Shown piece after piece: positions 56,451-64,000 of a stretch of DNA of 64,000 bases. The stretch covers positions 1 through 64,000 of the forward strand of contig NZ_BPEW01000019.1 of the NCBI RefSeq assembly GCF_019654975.1. The letters are read 5' to 3'. This DNA comes from Shewanella sp. c952 (GTDB lineage Bacteria; Pseudomonadota; Gammaproteobacteria; Enterobacterales; Shewanellaceae). The notes under the pieces are model-generated. The model did no database searches. It saw nothing but the letters and a program-made list of their open reading frames with translations, and had not been told where the DNA came from. Made by a program: the position numbers and the translations under genes. Position 1 is the stretch's first letter, and each line of letters begins with the position of its first letter.

Positions 56451-58631
56451 ATGCCTGCCGGGATCTACGCTCAATGCCGCTTCATTGTTGCCGTTTTTAC
56501 ACTGATGTTGCTAGGCCTATTTAATGCTAACGCTATCGAGTGGCCGCAGGAAGTGACCGCTAAAGAAGGCAACATTGTGGTGTATCAGCCGCAGCCAGAA
56601 TCACTAGACGGTAATATCCTGCAAGGTCGCGCCGCGATGTCTTTAGAACTTATCGATAGAGACGAGCCTATTTTTGGAGCTTTTTGGTTCAGTGCTCGCA
56701 TTGACACGAGCGCAGAAAATGCAACGGTTAGAGATGTTAAAGTCACTCAAGTTCGCTGGCCAGAGTCAACCAAAGCCGACGAACAACGCTTTACCGAAGT
56801 GGTTGAAAAATCCATAGGTACTAGTAGCTTTACTATCTCGATGGAGCGCCTGTCAGCCAGTCTCGCCAACGCTAAACAGGAAAAGCAAAGCCTAGAGAAT
56901 ATTAAAAATGATGCGCCTAACATTATTTTTCGTCAGCAGCTTACAGTTCTCCTCTCCTATGATGGTTCACCGCAATTTAGAGAGATCGAAAATAGCCCTT
57001 ATGAGCGAGCGTTAAACACTCCCTTTGCCGTAGCGCGCAACAAACAAACCAAGAAGATGTACTTAAGCAGTGGCACTTTTTGGTACACAGCCGACAATCC
57101 TATGGGTCCTTGGCAAGTCACTGAGTACCCACCTGAAGATTTGGTGAAGATGCTGCCAAAGCCCGAGGATGCAGTAGCAAAAAGTTCTGCGACGGCGCCA
57201 GCTGTAATAGCAGTTAAAATCCCAACAGAACTGGTAGCAACCGACGGCAAACCTAAGTGGAAAAGTCTAACCGAAGGTAAGCTACTTTATGTGAGCAACA
57301 CAGAAACGGCCTGGATAAGAGAGGTCTCTTCCGGTGACATGTATCTGTTACTTTCAGGACGCTGGTTTCAAGCAAAAAAAGAAGCAGGGCCTTGGGCCTT
57401 TGTCCGTGCTGACAAACTTCCTGCAAGCTTTAATGATATTCCGCCCGAGTCAGATATTGGTGGACTAAGAGTATCCGTCGCGGGCACAACCGAAGCAGAT
57501 CAAGCGATGCTTGACGCCCAAATCCCTCAAACAGCCGCCATTAAACGCAGTGAAGCTAAGCTTACCGTCGAATATGATGGTGAGCCCAAATTTGATGCTA
57601 TTCCGGGCACTAAAGTCGCTTATGCGGTCAACACCGCGACTCAAGTTCTGAAAATAAATGGCCAATTCTATGCCGTCGACAATGCTGTTTGGTTTGTTGC
57701 ACCAGCTGCTAAAGGGCCATGGAAAGTTGCCGATAATGTACCGACGGATGAAATAGCAAAAATCCCTCCAAGCTCGCCAGTTTACAACACCACTTATGTC
57801 GAGATTTATGACTCGACACCCGAGGTTGTCTATGTCGGTTATACCCCAGGTTATATGTGGTCTTATCCTTATTACGGCGTACCGGTATATGGCACAGGTT
57901 GGTATTATCCACCCTATTGGGGGCGTTACTACTACCCTCGTCCACCAACCTGGGGGCTGCATGTCGGCTATAACCCCTGGACAGGCTGGAACGTTGGCGT
58001 AAGTTGGAGTAACGGCTTCTTCAGCGTCGGTGTAGGCTGGAGCGCTGGCTGGGGCAACCACTATTACCCGGGTCGTTGCTGTGGCGGATACTACGGTGGA
58101 GGTTACCGACGCCCAGTGGTGATAAACACTGGCGACATCAACATTGGCAATAGCGTCAGTATTGGCAATCGAACTAACATCTCTAATAAGGTTGCCCGTA
58201 ATAACAATATTTCCGGTAATCGTGTCGGTAAAAACAATCTATACAATCGCCCTGAGAATCGTGTGCGTAATGCCGATGCCAGCAAGATAAACAGCAACTT
58301 CAAGCAGGCAACTCATAACAAGAATCGTGCTAACAATGTTTTTGCTGATAAAAATGGCAACGTAGCGCGAGATTTAAACGGTGAGTGGCAAAGCCGCGAC
58401 AAAGGCAATTGGACTCCCGCGCCAGCAACCAGAGAAAGAGTTGAAACAGGGCTTAGTAATCGGGATATCAGTCAGCCCGTCACGCTGCCTTCTAGACCAA
58501 ATACAGAATTAAACAGGCCTAATAATATGAATAGGCAGATGAACAACCGTAATTTTGACCGTGAAAGCCTAAACCGTTCCCGTAACGCTCGCCAGCATGG
58601 CGTGGCGCGAGAAGGCCGTAGAGGACGCTAA
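56451..58631 (+). CDS. Large exported repeat protein with Tyr/Gly/Trp-rich segment
   Basis: About 726 residues. The signal peptide ends near residue 28 (FNANA). Three units of about 70-90 residues follow: residues about 180-260, 270-350 and 380-460, each with a TxxYDGxPxF-like opening, a W near the end and a GPW motif (MGPWQV, AGPWAF, KGPWKV). Next come YVGYTPGYMW and a stretch of Tyr, Gly, Trp and Pro (about 485-565), then an Asn/Arg-rich tail. The start at 56451 follows AAGGA; the ATG at 56403 is less likely. Location is the envelope or outside. I do not recognise the function. Confidence 0.65.
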   Translation: MPAGIYAQCRFIVAVFTLMLLGLFNANAIEWPQEVTAKEGNIVVYQPQPESLDGNILQGRAAMSLELIDRDEPIFGAFWFSARIDTSAENATVRDVKVTQVRWPESTKADEQRFTEVVEKSIGTSSFTISMERLSASLANAKQEKQSLENIKNDAPNIIFRQQLTVLLSYDGSPQFREIENSPYERALNTPFAVARNKQTKKMYLSSGTFWYTADNPMGPWQVTEYPPEDLVKMLPKPEDAVAKSSATAPAVIAVKIPTELVATDGKPKWKSLTEGKLLYVSNTETAWIREVSSGDMYLLLSGRWFQAKKEAGPWAFVRADKLPASFNDIPPESDIGGLRVSVAGTTEADQAMLDAQIPQTAAIKRSEAKLTVEYDGEPKFDAIPGTKVAYAVNTATQVLKINGQFYAVDNAVWFVAPAAKGPWKVADNVPTDEIAKIPPSSPVYNTTYVEIYDSTPEVVYVGYTPGYMWSYPYYGVPVYGTGWYYPPYWGRYYYPRPPTWGLHVGYNPWTGWNVGVSWSNGFFSVGVGWSAGWGNHYYPGRCCGGYYGGGYRRPVVINTGDINIGNSVSIGNRTNISNKVARNNNISGNRVGKNNLYNRPENRVRNADASKINSNFKQATHNKNRANNVFADKNGNVARDLNGEWQSRDKGNWTPAPATRERVETGLSNRDISQPVTLPSRPNTELNRPNNMNRQMNNRNFDRESLNRSRNARQHGVAREGRRGR

Positions 58632-58650
58632 TTCCCGTTTTGCCCATAAT

Positions 58651-58677
58651 AAAAGGCTTGCACATCGCAGGCCTTTT
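58651..58677 (+). terminator. Terminator after the repeat protein
   Basis: AAAAGGCTTGC (58651-58661) with GCAGGCCTTTT (58667-58677), one G-T pair, loop ACATC, flanked by A and T residues. Confidence 0.75.
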
Positions 58678-58804
58678 ACATTTATATTTCCATGCCTATC
58701 TCGCCCTGACTAGGTTGACACTCTGTTAATGGCTCGTTAGTTTAACGGATAAAACACAACATAAGTCAGTCCTCTGACATCAAACAATAAGTGGCTTTAC
58801 ATCT

Positions 58805-60022
58805 ATGTGGCAAAAACTCCAACCCTATCGTTCATCGATGATTCTTTTGTCGGCGCTACTCATTGGTGGCGCTATTGGTATCGTGTTACCAGAGTTTGCT
58901 TTATCGCTAAAACCCATAGGCCAAGTGTTTCTAAATTTACTGTTTATGATCATTGTGCCGCTAGTTGCCATTAGCGTGACCTCCTCTATTGCACGCATGA
59001 CCGACTTAAAAAAGTTAGGCATCATTCTTATCACCTTGTTCATGGTGTCTATTGCCATGGCGATTATTCCTGCGGTATCGATCGTCGGTTTAGCATTGGC
59101 TTTTGACCCGGCACAAGGTGTGGTACTCGATCTGCATCAACAGGTTGAAGCCGGATCTGGCAACATGGATTTTGTAGGGCTGCTGACCACCAATGACTTT
59201 GTCGGCTTACTGTCTAAATCTAATATTCTGGCGCTCATCATCATGTCAGTCATTGCCGGTATTGCGATTGGTCAATCAGGCAAAGATGGTGAGAAAGTCT
59301 CAGCCATGCTCGACAGCCTCAATACTGTCATTATGAAAATAGTTTCTATATTAATGGTCGCCGCGCCTGTAGGTTTAGGCGCTTACTTTGCCTCAACCAT
59401 GGCCAGCCAAGATACCGAACTGCTCAGCACTTTTGCCCGCGCTATCGGCCTATTCTTTGTCGCTGCCTTTTTCTATTTCATTGTTGGTTCAACAATTTAC
59501 GCATGGCTTGGTGGTGGAGTAACAGGCGTTACTCAGTTTTGGAGGAATGCGGTTGACCCATCGGTCACAGCATTAGGTACCAGCTCCTCGTTAGCCACAT
59601 TGCCAGTCAATATTCGTGCAGCAAATAAGATGGGGATAAAAGAGGAGATCGCCGATATCTGCCTGCCTTTGTTAGTTAATCTCAATAAAGGCGGCGCTTC
59701 AATGACCACCGCATTGAAGATTGTCTTTATCTATTCAATCTTAGGCTTAGATTTTAGCGCCGATGTTTTTGCTCTGACAGTACTTATCTCAGTGCTATCC
59801 GCCTTTATTATAAGCGGCGTACCTGGCGGTGCATTTTTAGGTGAAATTTTTATTGTCACTACCCTTGGGCTACCTATCGAAGTGATCCCAATTTTAGTCA
59901 TTATTGGTGCGGTTACCGACGCCCCAGCGACATTGATTAATGTCATTCACGACCTTAATGCTACACAGATCATCGAACGGATAAATGGTAAGCGCTATAA
60001 GAGTGAAGCTATTAGTGAATAA
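58805..60022 (+). CDS. Dicarboxylate/amino-acid:cation symporter (DAACS)
   Basis: A 405-residue transporter with about eight membrane segments and two re-entrant hairpins. ALGTSSSLATLPVN is the Ser-rich HP1 motif, and GVPGGAFLGE with TDAPATLINVIHD are the second hairpin and TM8 Asp region. It imports glutamate, aspartate or C4-dicarboxylates with Na+ or H+. Specificity is not readable. It is a single gene with a weak ribosome site. Confidence 0.88.
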   Translation: MWQKLQPYRSSMILLSALLIGGAIGIVLPEFALSLKPIGQVFLNLLFMIIVPLVAISVTSSIARMTDLKKLGIILITLFMVSIAMAIIPAVSIVGLALAFDPAQGVVLDLHQQVEAGSGNMDFVGLLTTNDFVGLLSKSNILALIIMSVIAGIAIGQSGKDGEKVSAMLDSLNTVIMKIVSILMVAAPVGLGAYFASTMASQDTELLSTFARAIGLFFVAAFFYFIVGSTIYAWLGGGVTGVTQFWRNAVDPSVTALGTSSSLATLPVNIRAANKMGIKEEIADICLPLLVNLNKGGASMTTALKIVFIYSILGLDFSADVFALTVLISVLSAFIISGVPGGAFLGEIFIVTTLGLPIEVIPILVIIGAVTDAPATLINVIHDLNATQIIERINGKRYKSEAISE

Positions 60023-60083
60023 GCACTAATACACAACAAGTAGAAAAGCCAAACTTAGCGACTATTATCAACAACTTAAAAAC

Positions 60084-60133
60084 ATGACATCCGAAGTGTC
60101 ATATGCCTATAGTGCGACTGTCATATCGATGAC
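60084..60133 (+). promoter_or_regulatory. Two ATGAC/GTCAT inverted repeats upstream of the membrane HTH locus
   Basis: ATGACA-N7-TGTCAT (60084-60102) is followed by TGCCTATAGTG and by GTCAT-ATCG-ATGAC (60120-60133). The core resembles the perfect palindrome at 18587-18600, which also is followed by TGCCTACAGCG. A third TGTCAT-like half, TAGTCAT, is near 60146. A dimeric regulator site is likely. Confidence 0.45.
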
Positions 60134-60201
60134 GGCGTAGACAATAGTCATTTGTGTTCAACTTGCTGCAATTCAAATGCAAACACAGCAAGGAGCACAT
60201 T

Positions 60202-60630
60202 ATGGAAAACTCAATTACTCGACATAAAATGGATAGCATTATGGATATGCCCACGATTACCAATGGATATTGGTACTATTTTGAAGATGCCGGAGTGCGA
60301 ATTACTGCTCACGGTTCAGGGTATTCAGGCCAAGAAACCGTCTATGTTAATGACGAGGTAGTGAGTGATAAGCGTAATCTTGGAATGAAAAGCTCGCACG
60401 AGTTCTGCCATATGGGTAATGATTACGAGGTGAGATTCCAAGTAACTAGTCTTCTGACTGCCACTGTAGCTTGCGCCCTTTATAAAAATGGCGAGTATGT
60501 CACTACAGAAACCAAGGCCTATCGCAATATGGATGGCAAATCAGCCCTCAAGCTAATATCTCTATTTTTTGTCGCTGGGCTCATTTTTGGTGGGGTAGCA
60601 GCCTGGTTAGCCCATCAGTTTATAGCTTGA
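60202..60630 (+). CDS. Small membrane-anchored protein of unknown function
   Basis: A 142-residue protein. The soluble part (1-115) has a beta-rich look with GYWYYFEDAGVRITAHGSGYSG and a His/Cys-containing SSHEFCHMGNDYEV. A membrane segment at about 117-138 ends the chain, so it is a tail-anchored or C-terminally anchored protein. The start at 60202 follows AAGGAG at 60190-60195; a longer frame from 60154 lacks a site. The HTH regulator follows 49 bases on. Confidence 0.6.
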   Translation: MENSITRHKMDSIMDMPTITNGYWYYFEDAGVRITAHGSGYSGQETVYVNDEVVSDKRNLGMKSSHEFCHMGNDYEVRFQVTSLLTATVACALYKNGEYVTTETKAYRNMDGKSALKLISLFFVAGLIFGGVAAWLAHQFIA

Positions 60631-60679
60631 TTAAAAGCCAGATATATCGAACAAACTAAAGGAGTTAGCGGAGTAAAAT

Positions 60680-60994
60680 ATGGAGATTAATGCGATAACC
60701 GTAAAAGCACTGCGCCAATCTAAAGGCTGGACACAACAGCATTTGGCCGATGCTTGTGCTATTAGCTTACGCACGGTTCAGCGAGTAGAAAAAGAGGGGA
60801 GCGCATCAAGCGAGACATTACTGGGTTTGTGTGCAGTGCTGGAGGTTGAACAAAAAAATTTGTTACAGATCCCAATTCCCGACCGCCAACAGATGCAACA
60901 AGTCTCTTTGCGAACTCAATCAATAATACTCGCTATTGCAGTGGTATGTGGTGCCTGTATCGGTGCCATTATCACCTATCTAGCAATAAGCTAA
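60680..60994 (+). CDS. XRE-family HTH regulator with C-terminal membrane anchor
   Basis: A 104-residue protein. Residues 8-62 form an HTH_3 domain (LRQSKGWTQQHLADACAISLRTVQRVEK and so on). Residues about 78-102 are a membrane segment (IILAIAVVCGACIGAIITYL). GGAG precedes the ATG. Both this protein and its neighbour end in a membrane anchor, so DNA binding near the membrane is implied. A target may be the palindromes at 60084-60133. Confidence 0.75.
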   Translation: MEINAITVKALRQSKGWTQQHLADACAISLRTVQRVEKEGSASSETLLGLCAVLEVEQKNLLQIPIPDRQQMQQVSLRTQSIILAIAVVCGACIGAIITYLAIS

Positions 60995-60998
60995 CACA

Positions 60999-61023
60999 AA
61001 GCCCAAGTTAAACACTTGGGCTT
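60999..61023. terminator. Terminator after the HTH regulator
   Basis: Perfect 10-bp stem AAGCCCAAGT (60999-61008) and ACTTGGGCTT (61014-61023), loop TAAAC. The T run is broken (TTGTAT), so strength is moderate. The minus-strand gene ends 40 bases away. Confidence 0.6.
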
Positions 61024-61062
61024 GTATGATATCTTCATGCTGCTAAAAATTTGCCCTGGCAA

Positions 61063-62082
61063 TTACTGCCTTTGGGGCATGGTAAATACTGCAACTCTGC
61101 CGTCATGCCCAGCAGCAACCACAGTGTCGTTATCAATAGCCAGCGAATAGTAACCTTGTTTTAATCCGTCTATCTGCAACGGTTGCCAACTGTAACCATG
61201 GTCAAATGAAATATCTGTAGCGAGCTTTCCAGTCGCGATACAAGTGGCTTGATAACAAACCATTGCTGTGCGCAGGCCCGGTGTCGATTTTCGGGTTTTA
61301 TGCCACACCTTATTCTTTAAATATACCATATTGGCATCATGCTTATCCCGTTGCTGGTAGTCGCCACCAACCACAAAAATATCATCAACACTATTTATCG
61401 AAATCCCATAGCCACCAGCAGTTTGAGTGTCATCGAACAAGGGGATATGCGTTCGTTGCCAATACTCGCCAAAGTCTTGCGAGGTATAAATCGAGCTACT
61501 GTAACCGCCAGTAGTAAACCATGCTTGGCCAGACTCACCGACCATTAAGGTGTTACCGCTGGCCGCAAATGCCACTTCTCTATCGAGCATTTTTGGGAGT
61601 TTTTTCTCGGCAATTCGTTGCCAAGTTTTACCACCATCTCGGGTACGCAAAATAACAAAGCTACCGCCAACGGGATCGCCTAACAACAGACCATTATTTC
61701 GGTCCCAAAACGCAATCGAATCAAAAAAGCCTGCTTGATGTTTGTTTTCAAGTAATAACTGCCATGAAGCGCCCTGATCTTCGGTAATGTAGAGTTTAGA
61801 TAACTCGCCTTCGCCAGCACCCATGACTATCGCCGTATTGGCATCAAACACTTCAATATCACGAAAATCAGTTAATGGTTGGTTTTTAACAGAAACATCG
61901 AGCCAAGTTTTCCCTGCATCCTTGGATAGGAATACGCTATTTTTAGACCCACTAACCCAGAAGACACCGTCAGCAGCTGCGCTACCACGAAATGATAGAT
62001 TGGCATCTATTTGCTGGGTATTCCACGCACTGGAGACCGCTGAAAAACTGAATAGACAAAGTAACAACATGATTAACTTCAT
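61063..62082 (-). CDS. Exported Asp-box (Ycf48/BNR-like) beta-propeller protein
   Basis: About 339 residues. The signal peptide is MKLIMLLLCLFSFSAVSS. Asp-box repeats are frequent: SKDAGKTWLDV, TEDQGASWQLL, TRDGGKTWQRI, SQDFGEYWQR and SFDHGYSWQPL. This is the sialidase/Ycf48-like propeller, and WTD-type turns suggest a six- or seven-blade fold. A longer frame from 62121 is possible, but GGTGAG precedes 62082. It acts in the periplasm or outside. Its ligand is unknown; Ycf48 helps photosystem II assembly, which does not apply here. Confidence 0.72.
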   Translation of the reverse strand: MKLIMLLLCLFSFSAVSSAWNTQQIDANLSFRGSAAADGVFWVSGSKNSVFLSKDAGKTWLDVSVKNQPLTDFRDIEVFDANTAIVMGAGEGELSKLYITEDQGASWQLLLENKHQAGFFDSIAFWDRNNGLLLGDPVGGSFVILRTRDGGKTWQRIAEKKLPKMLDREVAFAASGNTLMVGESGQAWFTTGGYSSSIYTSQDFGEYWQRTHIPLFDDTQTAGGYGISINSVDDIFVVGGDYQQRDKHDANMVYLKNKVWHKTRKSTPGLRTAMVCYQATCIATGKLATDISFDHGYSWQPLQIDGLKQGYYSLAIDNDTVVAAGHDGRVAVFTMPQRQ

Positions 62083-62289
62083 TAAACTCACCTTGTAATA
62101 CTGAAGTACTGTAACTATCACCTAATACTAGGTAATAGGCAACTAACGCTTAAAAGACAAAAACATATCAATCATCCTAATTCCCCCAGTGAACATTAGC
62201 ACTCGGTTAATTAAGCCGATATTAAGCAACAACTTAGCTTAAAATAAACACAAAAAATAGTGGACAATTATTATGCAGCACGCCTAAGA

Positions 62290-62305
62290 TGTGATCTAAA
62301 TCACA
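62290..62305. promoter_or_regulatory. Perfect CRP-like palindrome
   Basis: TGTGATCTAAATCACA matches TGTGA-N6-TCACA exactly. The inner GTGAT-CTAA-ATCAC is also near the FNR/EtrA pattern. It lies only 22 bases before the start codon of the small exported protein, so it overlaps or follows the core promoter and could repress, or the transcript starts very close to the gene. Confidence 0.7.
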
Positions 62306-62326
62306 GTTTTATGGAAGGAACTAATA

Positions 62327-62629
62327 ATGAAAACATCCCTTACGACTCCATTGATACTAGCAACACTTCTATTCTCAACATCAACTTTGGCAGCAATGGC
62401 GCCTGTGGCAAAGTGTAACGATTGCAGTGCAACAGCCGCACTTGATGCAGCCAAAGCATTAGCTGCAGACAATGTTTATGTCGTTGACTTTGTAAATGCA
62501 ACAGCCCAGAAATTTGTATCAGATGATAAAGGCAATACAGTCGTCGCGAAAATGAGTCTGGGTGATATCACTAGATTAAACCAACAGTTTGACTATCGAA
62601 AAACCCACCTACGTGCACTTAATCGCTAG
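62327..62629 (+). CDS. Small exported protein with a CxxC pair
   Basis: A 100-residue protein. The signal peptide ends near residue 23 (TLAAMA). The mature protein starts with VAKCNDCSATAAL, a CxxC pair, and is otherwise helical. It has no haem-binding CxxCH. GGAAGGA precedes the ATG at good spacing. It is preceded by a CRP-like palindrome. I recognise no family; a periplasmic redox or metal role is only a guess. Confidence 0.6.
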   Translation: MKTSLTTPLILATLLFSTSTLAAMAPVAKCNDCSATAALDAAKALAADNVYVVDFVNATAQKFVSDDKGNTVVAKMSLGDITRLNQQFDYRKTHLRALNR

Positions 62630-62740
62630 ACTTTAATGATCTTTCAAGGTTGCTGTTGCCGCAGCTTATGGCTCTTTTGATAAAGCTGAGGCTATAGGGT
62701 TTAGTCATTCGCCACAAGTAGCCTATAGCGCAGTAAAAAT

Positions 62741-62783
62741 TGCCAAGAAGCGCGGACCTTCGGATTTGTTTCAATGCTTTTAT
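62741..62783. repeat. Interspersed repeat, copy 2
   Basis: TGCCAAGAAGCGCGGACCTTC...TTTCAATGCTTTTAT, the partner of 15374-15417. Downstream, GCGCTACGCGCTTTTC recalls the other copy's flank. It lies between the small exported protein and the convergent aminotransferase gene. Confidence 0.62.
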
Positions 62784-62857
62784 CACTGCGCTACGCGCTT
62801 TTCACTTAGCTCGATGTCTTTCGCTGCCTATAGATGCAACAAAAGCGTCGCTTAGCT

Positions 62858-63973
62858 TTATGTTGATTTAACCAGTTGCAAGAACTCCTGGATATCGGCC
62901 TCATCATTATAAATATGCGGTGAGACTCGCATTCCCAAACTCCGTACATCAACACTCACATTAGCGCTTTTTAGTGTTTGTAAGACTTGTTGCTGCTTAT
63001 CTGCAAAATCTAAAATGATGGTACCGCTGCGCTGGCTTTTCTCGCGAGGAGAAACCACTTTGCCTTCTAATTCCTCTGTAATAACATCGAGTAACTGTTG
63101 GTTATGTTGTCGTAGCGCAATCGAGCCCACGCGACTAAAATATTCAATGCTGTGAGATGCTATGGCGTAAGGGGCAATAGAGGGAGTACCGCCCCAAAAT
63201 TTCAATGCAGTTTGATGATAACGAAAGTCATGAATATCAAACTCGAATGGATTCTCATGGCTAAACCAGCCGACATCTTTAGGTTGGCAATCTGCGATAT
63301 GTTGATTATTGACCCAGAGGTAAGCCGCTCCAGGTCCACCACATAACCATTTAACGCTAGAACCTATCATGAAATCGGCCTGCAACGCGTTAAGATCTAG
63401 CGGTACAACCCCTGCTGACTGTGCGATATCGATTAAGCTTAATGCCCCTTTTGCTTTAGCCGTTTCGACAATCTGCTCTATTGGCGATAGCTGCCCCGTG
63501 TTTGAGTAAGCATGACTAACAAACACCATATCAACATCTGAAGTAATATAGCTACCCCATACATTAGCGTCAGTAATGTCGCTTTCAGCGGGGATAAACC
63601 GCAGCTCACAACCATTAGGTAATGCCTTCTTCAGCACAAACCCCATACTCGGAAAATCAAGCTCACTCATTAACACTACAGCGTCATTTTGCTGCAAGCG
63701 TTCTACTGACATCACCAACTTTGTCAGCGCACTCGACAGGTTAACTTGCGGGCAAAACTCGCTAGCAGGGGCGTTAAACAATGTTGATAGCACCTGAGTG
63801 AAGCGTTCAATAATACCAAGCCAGTCTCCCCAAGGTTCTACACCTGAATCTTGCCACGGGGTAAAGAACTGCTGTTTAAAAGATTGCTCTGCTGTTTTTA
63901 GTGGCCGCCCCACTGAGTGGTTCAATAAGTAACAGCCCGGAGCTAACATAAAATCGTTTTTAAAGTCTTTCAT
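62858..63973 (-). CDS. Class V aminotransferase-fold PLP enzyme
   Basis: A 371-residue PLP enzyme. Lys208 in GSSVKWLCGGPG is the expected Schiff-base residue, and Asp182 in LIDIAQSAG binds the pyridine nitrogen. VFVSHAYSNTGQLSP is also typical. Isopenicillin-N-epimerase-like, cysteine-desulfurase-like or kynureninase-like activities are all possible. The gene is complete: its ATG is at 63973, 27 bases from the window end, and no neighbour is visible upstream. Confidence 0.8.
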   Translation of the reverse strand: MKDFKNDFMLAPGCYLLNHSVGRPLKTAEQSFKQQFFTPWQDSGVEPWGDWLGIIERFTQVLSTLFNAPASEFCPQVNLSSALTKLVMSVERLQQNDAVVLMSELDFPSMGFVLKKALPNGCELRFIPAESDITDANVWGSYITSDVDMVFVSHAYSNTGQLSPIEQIVETAKAKGALSLIDIAQSAGVVPLDLNALQADFMIGSSVKWLCGGPGAAYLWVNNQHIADCQPKDVGWFSHENPFEFDIHDFRYHQTALKFWGGTPSIAPYAIASHSIEYFSRVGSIALRQHNQQLLDVITEELEGKVVSPREKSQRSGTIILDFADKQQQVLQTLKSANVSVDVRSLGMRVSPHIYNDEADIQEFLQLVKST

Positions 63974-64000
63974 ATTAAAGCGCCTCTAAACTGGCTTTGA

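Noticed and set aside
60680..60994. Toxin-antitoxin module from the HTH protein and its neighbour
   Set aside because: The HTH protein has a membrane anchor, the neighbour is not a known toxin, and the genes do not overlap.
1..64000. CRISPR arrays, tRNA or rRNA genes, prophage or transposase genes
   Set aside because: None was seen on reading the window. The regular repeat array at 51.6 kb has no spacers or Cas genes.

Overview
The window looks like a chromosomal segment of a marine gammaproteobacterium of the Shewanella type. The grounds are a DmsE-DmsF-DmsA-DmsB extracellular DMSO-reductase operon with an MtrA/MtrB-like decahaem cytochrome and porin, the gmk-rpoZ-spoT-ridA-trmH and recG housekeeping block, moderate GC content, and many short intergenic repeats of the kind common in Shewanella and Vibrio. 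I ran no database search. Species is not assignable, and family names rest on motifs I can read.

Layout. 1-7.5 kb: dmsEFAB plus a TorD-type chaperone, followed by a small inverted-repeat element. 7.5-10.8 kb (minus strand): a sugar-kinase-like phosphotransferase, a nucleotidyltransferase and an unknown membrane protein. 11.0-23.3 kb: gmk, rpoZ, spoT (TTG start), ridA, trmH, then an inserted block (acyl-CoA ligase, Na/Ca exchanger, repeat protein, DesK/DesR-like two-component system), then recG. 23.5-24.4 kb: a DUF3014-like protein.

24.7-41.6 kb: a 17-gene aryl-polyene-type (APE) type II polyketide cluster, all on the plus strand and mostly with overlapping start and stop codons. It has a ketosynthase/chain-length-factor pair, a second ketosynthase, two ACPs, a ketoreductase, two dehydratases, an aryl-ACP ligase, acyl- and glycosyltransferase functions, a thioesterase, a LolA-like carrier, an MMPL exporter and a DUF3261-like lipoprotein. 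Added to these are an MIO-type aromatic ammonia-lyase and a flavoprotein that carries the WxWxIP signature and other hallmarks of flavin-dependent halogenases. I see no phosphopantetheinyl transferase or methyltransferase, so those must be encoded elsewhere if needed.

41.7-50 kb: rhodanese, DUF4397-like lipoprotein, thioesterase, dtd, lipoprotein, proline iminopeptidase, YihY, two small envelope proteins and a NapH/YccM-like polyferredoxin. 50.2-56.3 kb: a DUF418-like membrane protein, a tandem array of hairpin-rich repeats, typA (minus) and glnA with a sigma-54 promoter and NtrC-type sites. 56.4-64 kb: a large secreted repeat protein with a Tyr/Gly/Trp-rich segment, a dicarboxylate/amino-acid symporter, a membrane-anchored HTH regulator with a partner protein, an Asp-box (Ycf48-like) protein, a small exported protein next to a perfect CRP-like palindrome, and a class V aminotransferase.

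Most interesting points: the APE cluster with a halogenase-like flavoprotein and an ammonia-lyase with an unusual Phe-His selectivity pair; a shared ATGACA/TGTCAT palindrome upstream of two signalling loci 41 kb apart; the array of hairpins with a common TCC apex at 51.6-52.2 kb; an intrinsic terminator with no gene in front of it (possible small RNA) at 50.15 kb; and apparent decay of the DMSO-reductase chaperone's C-terminus at an inverted-repeat element.
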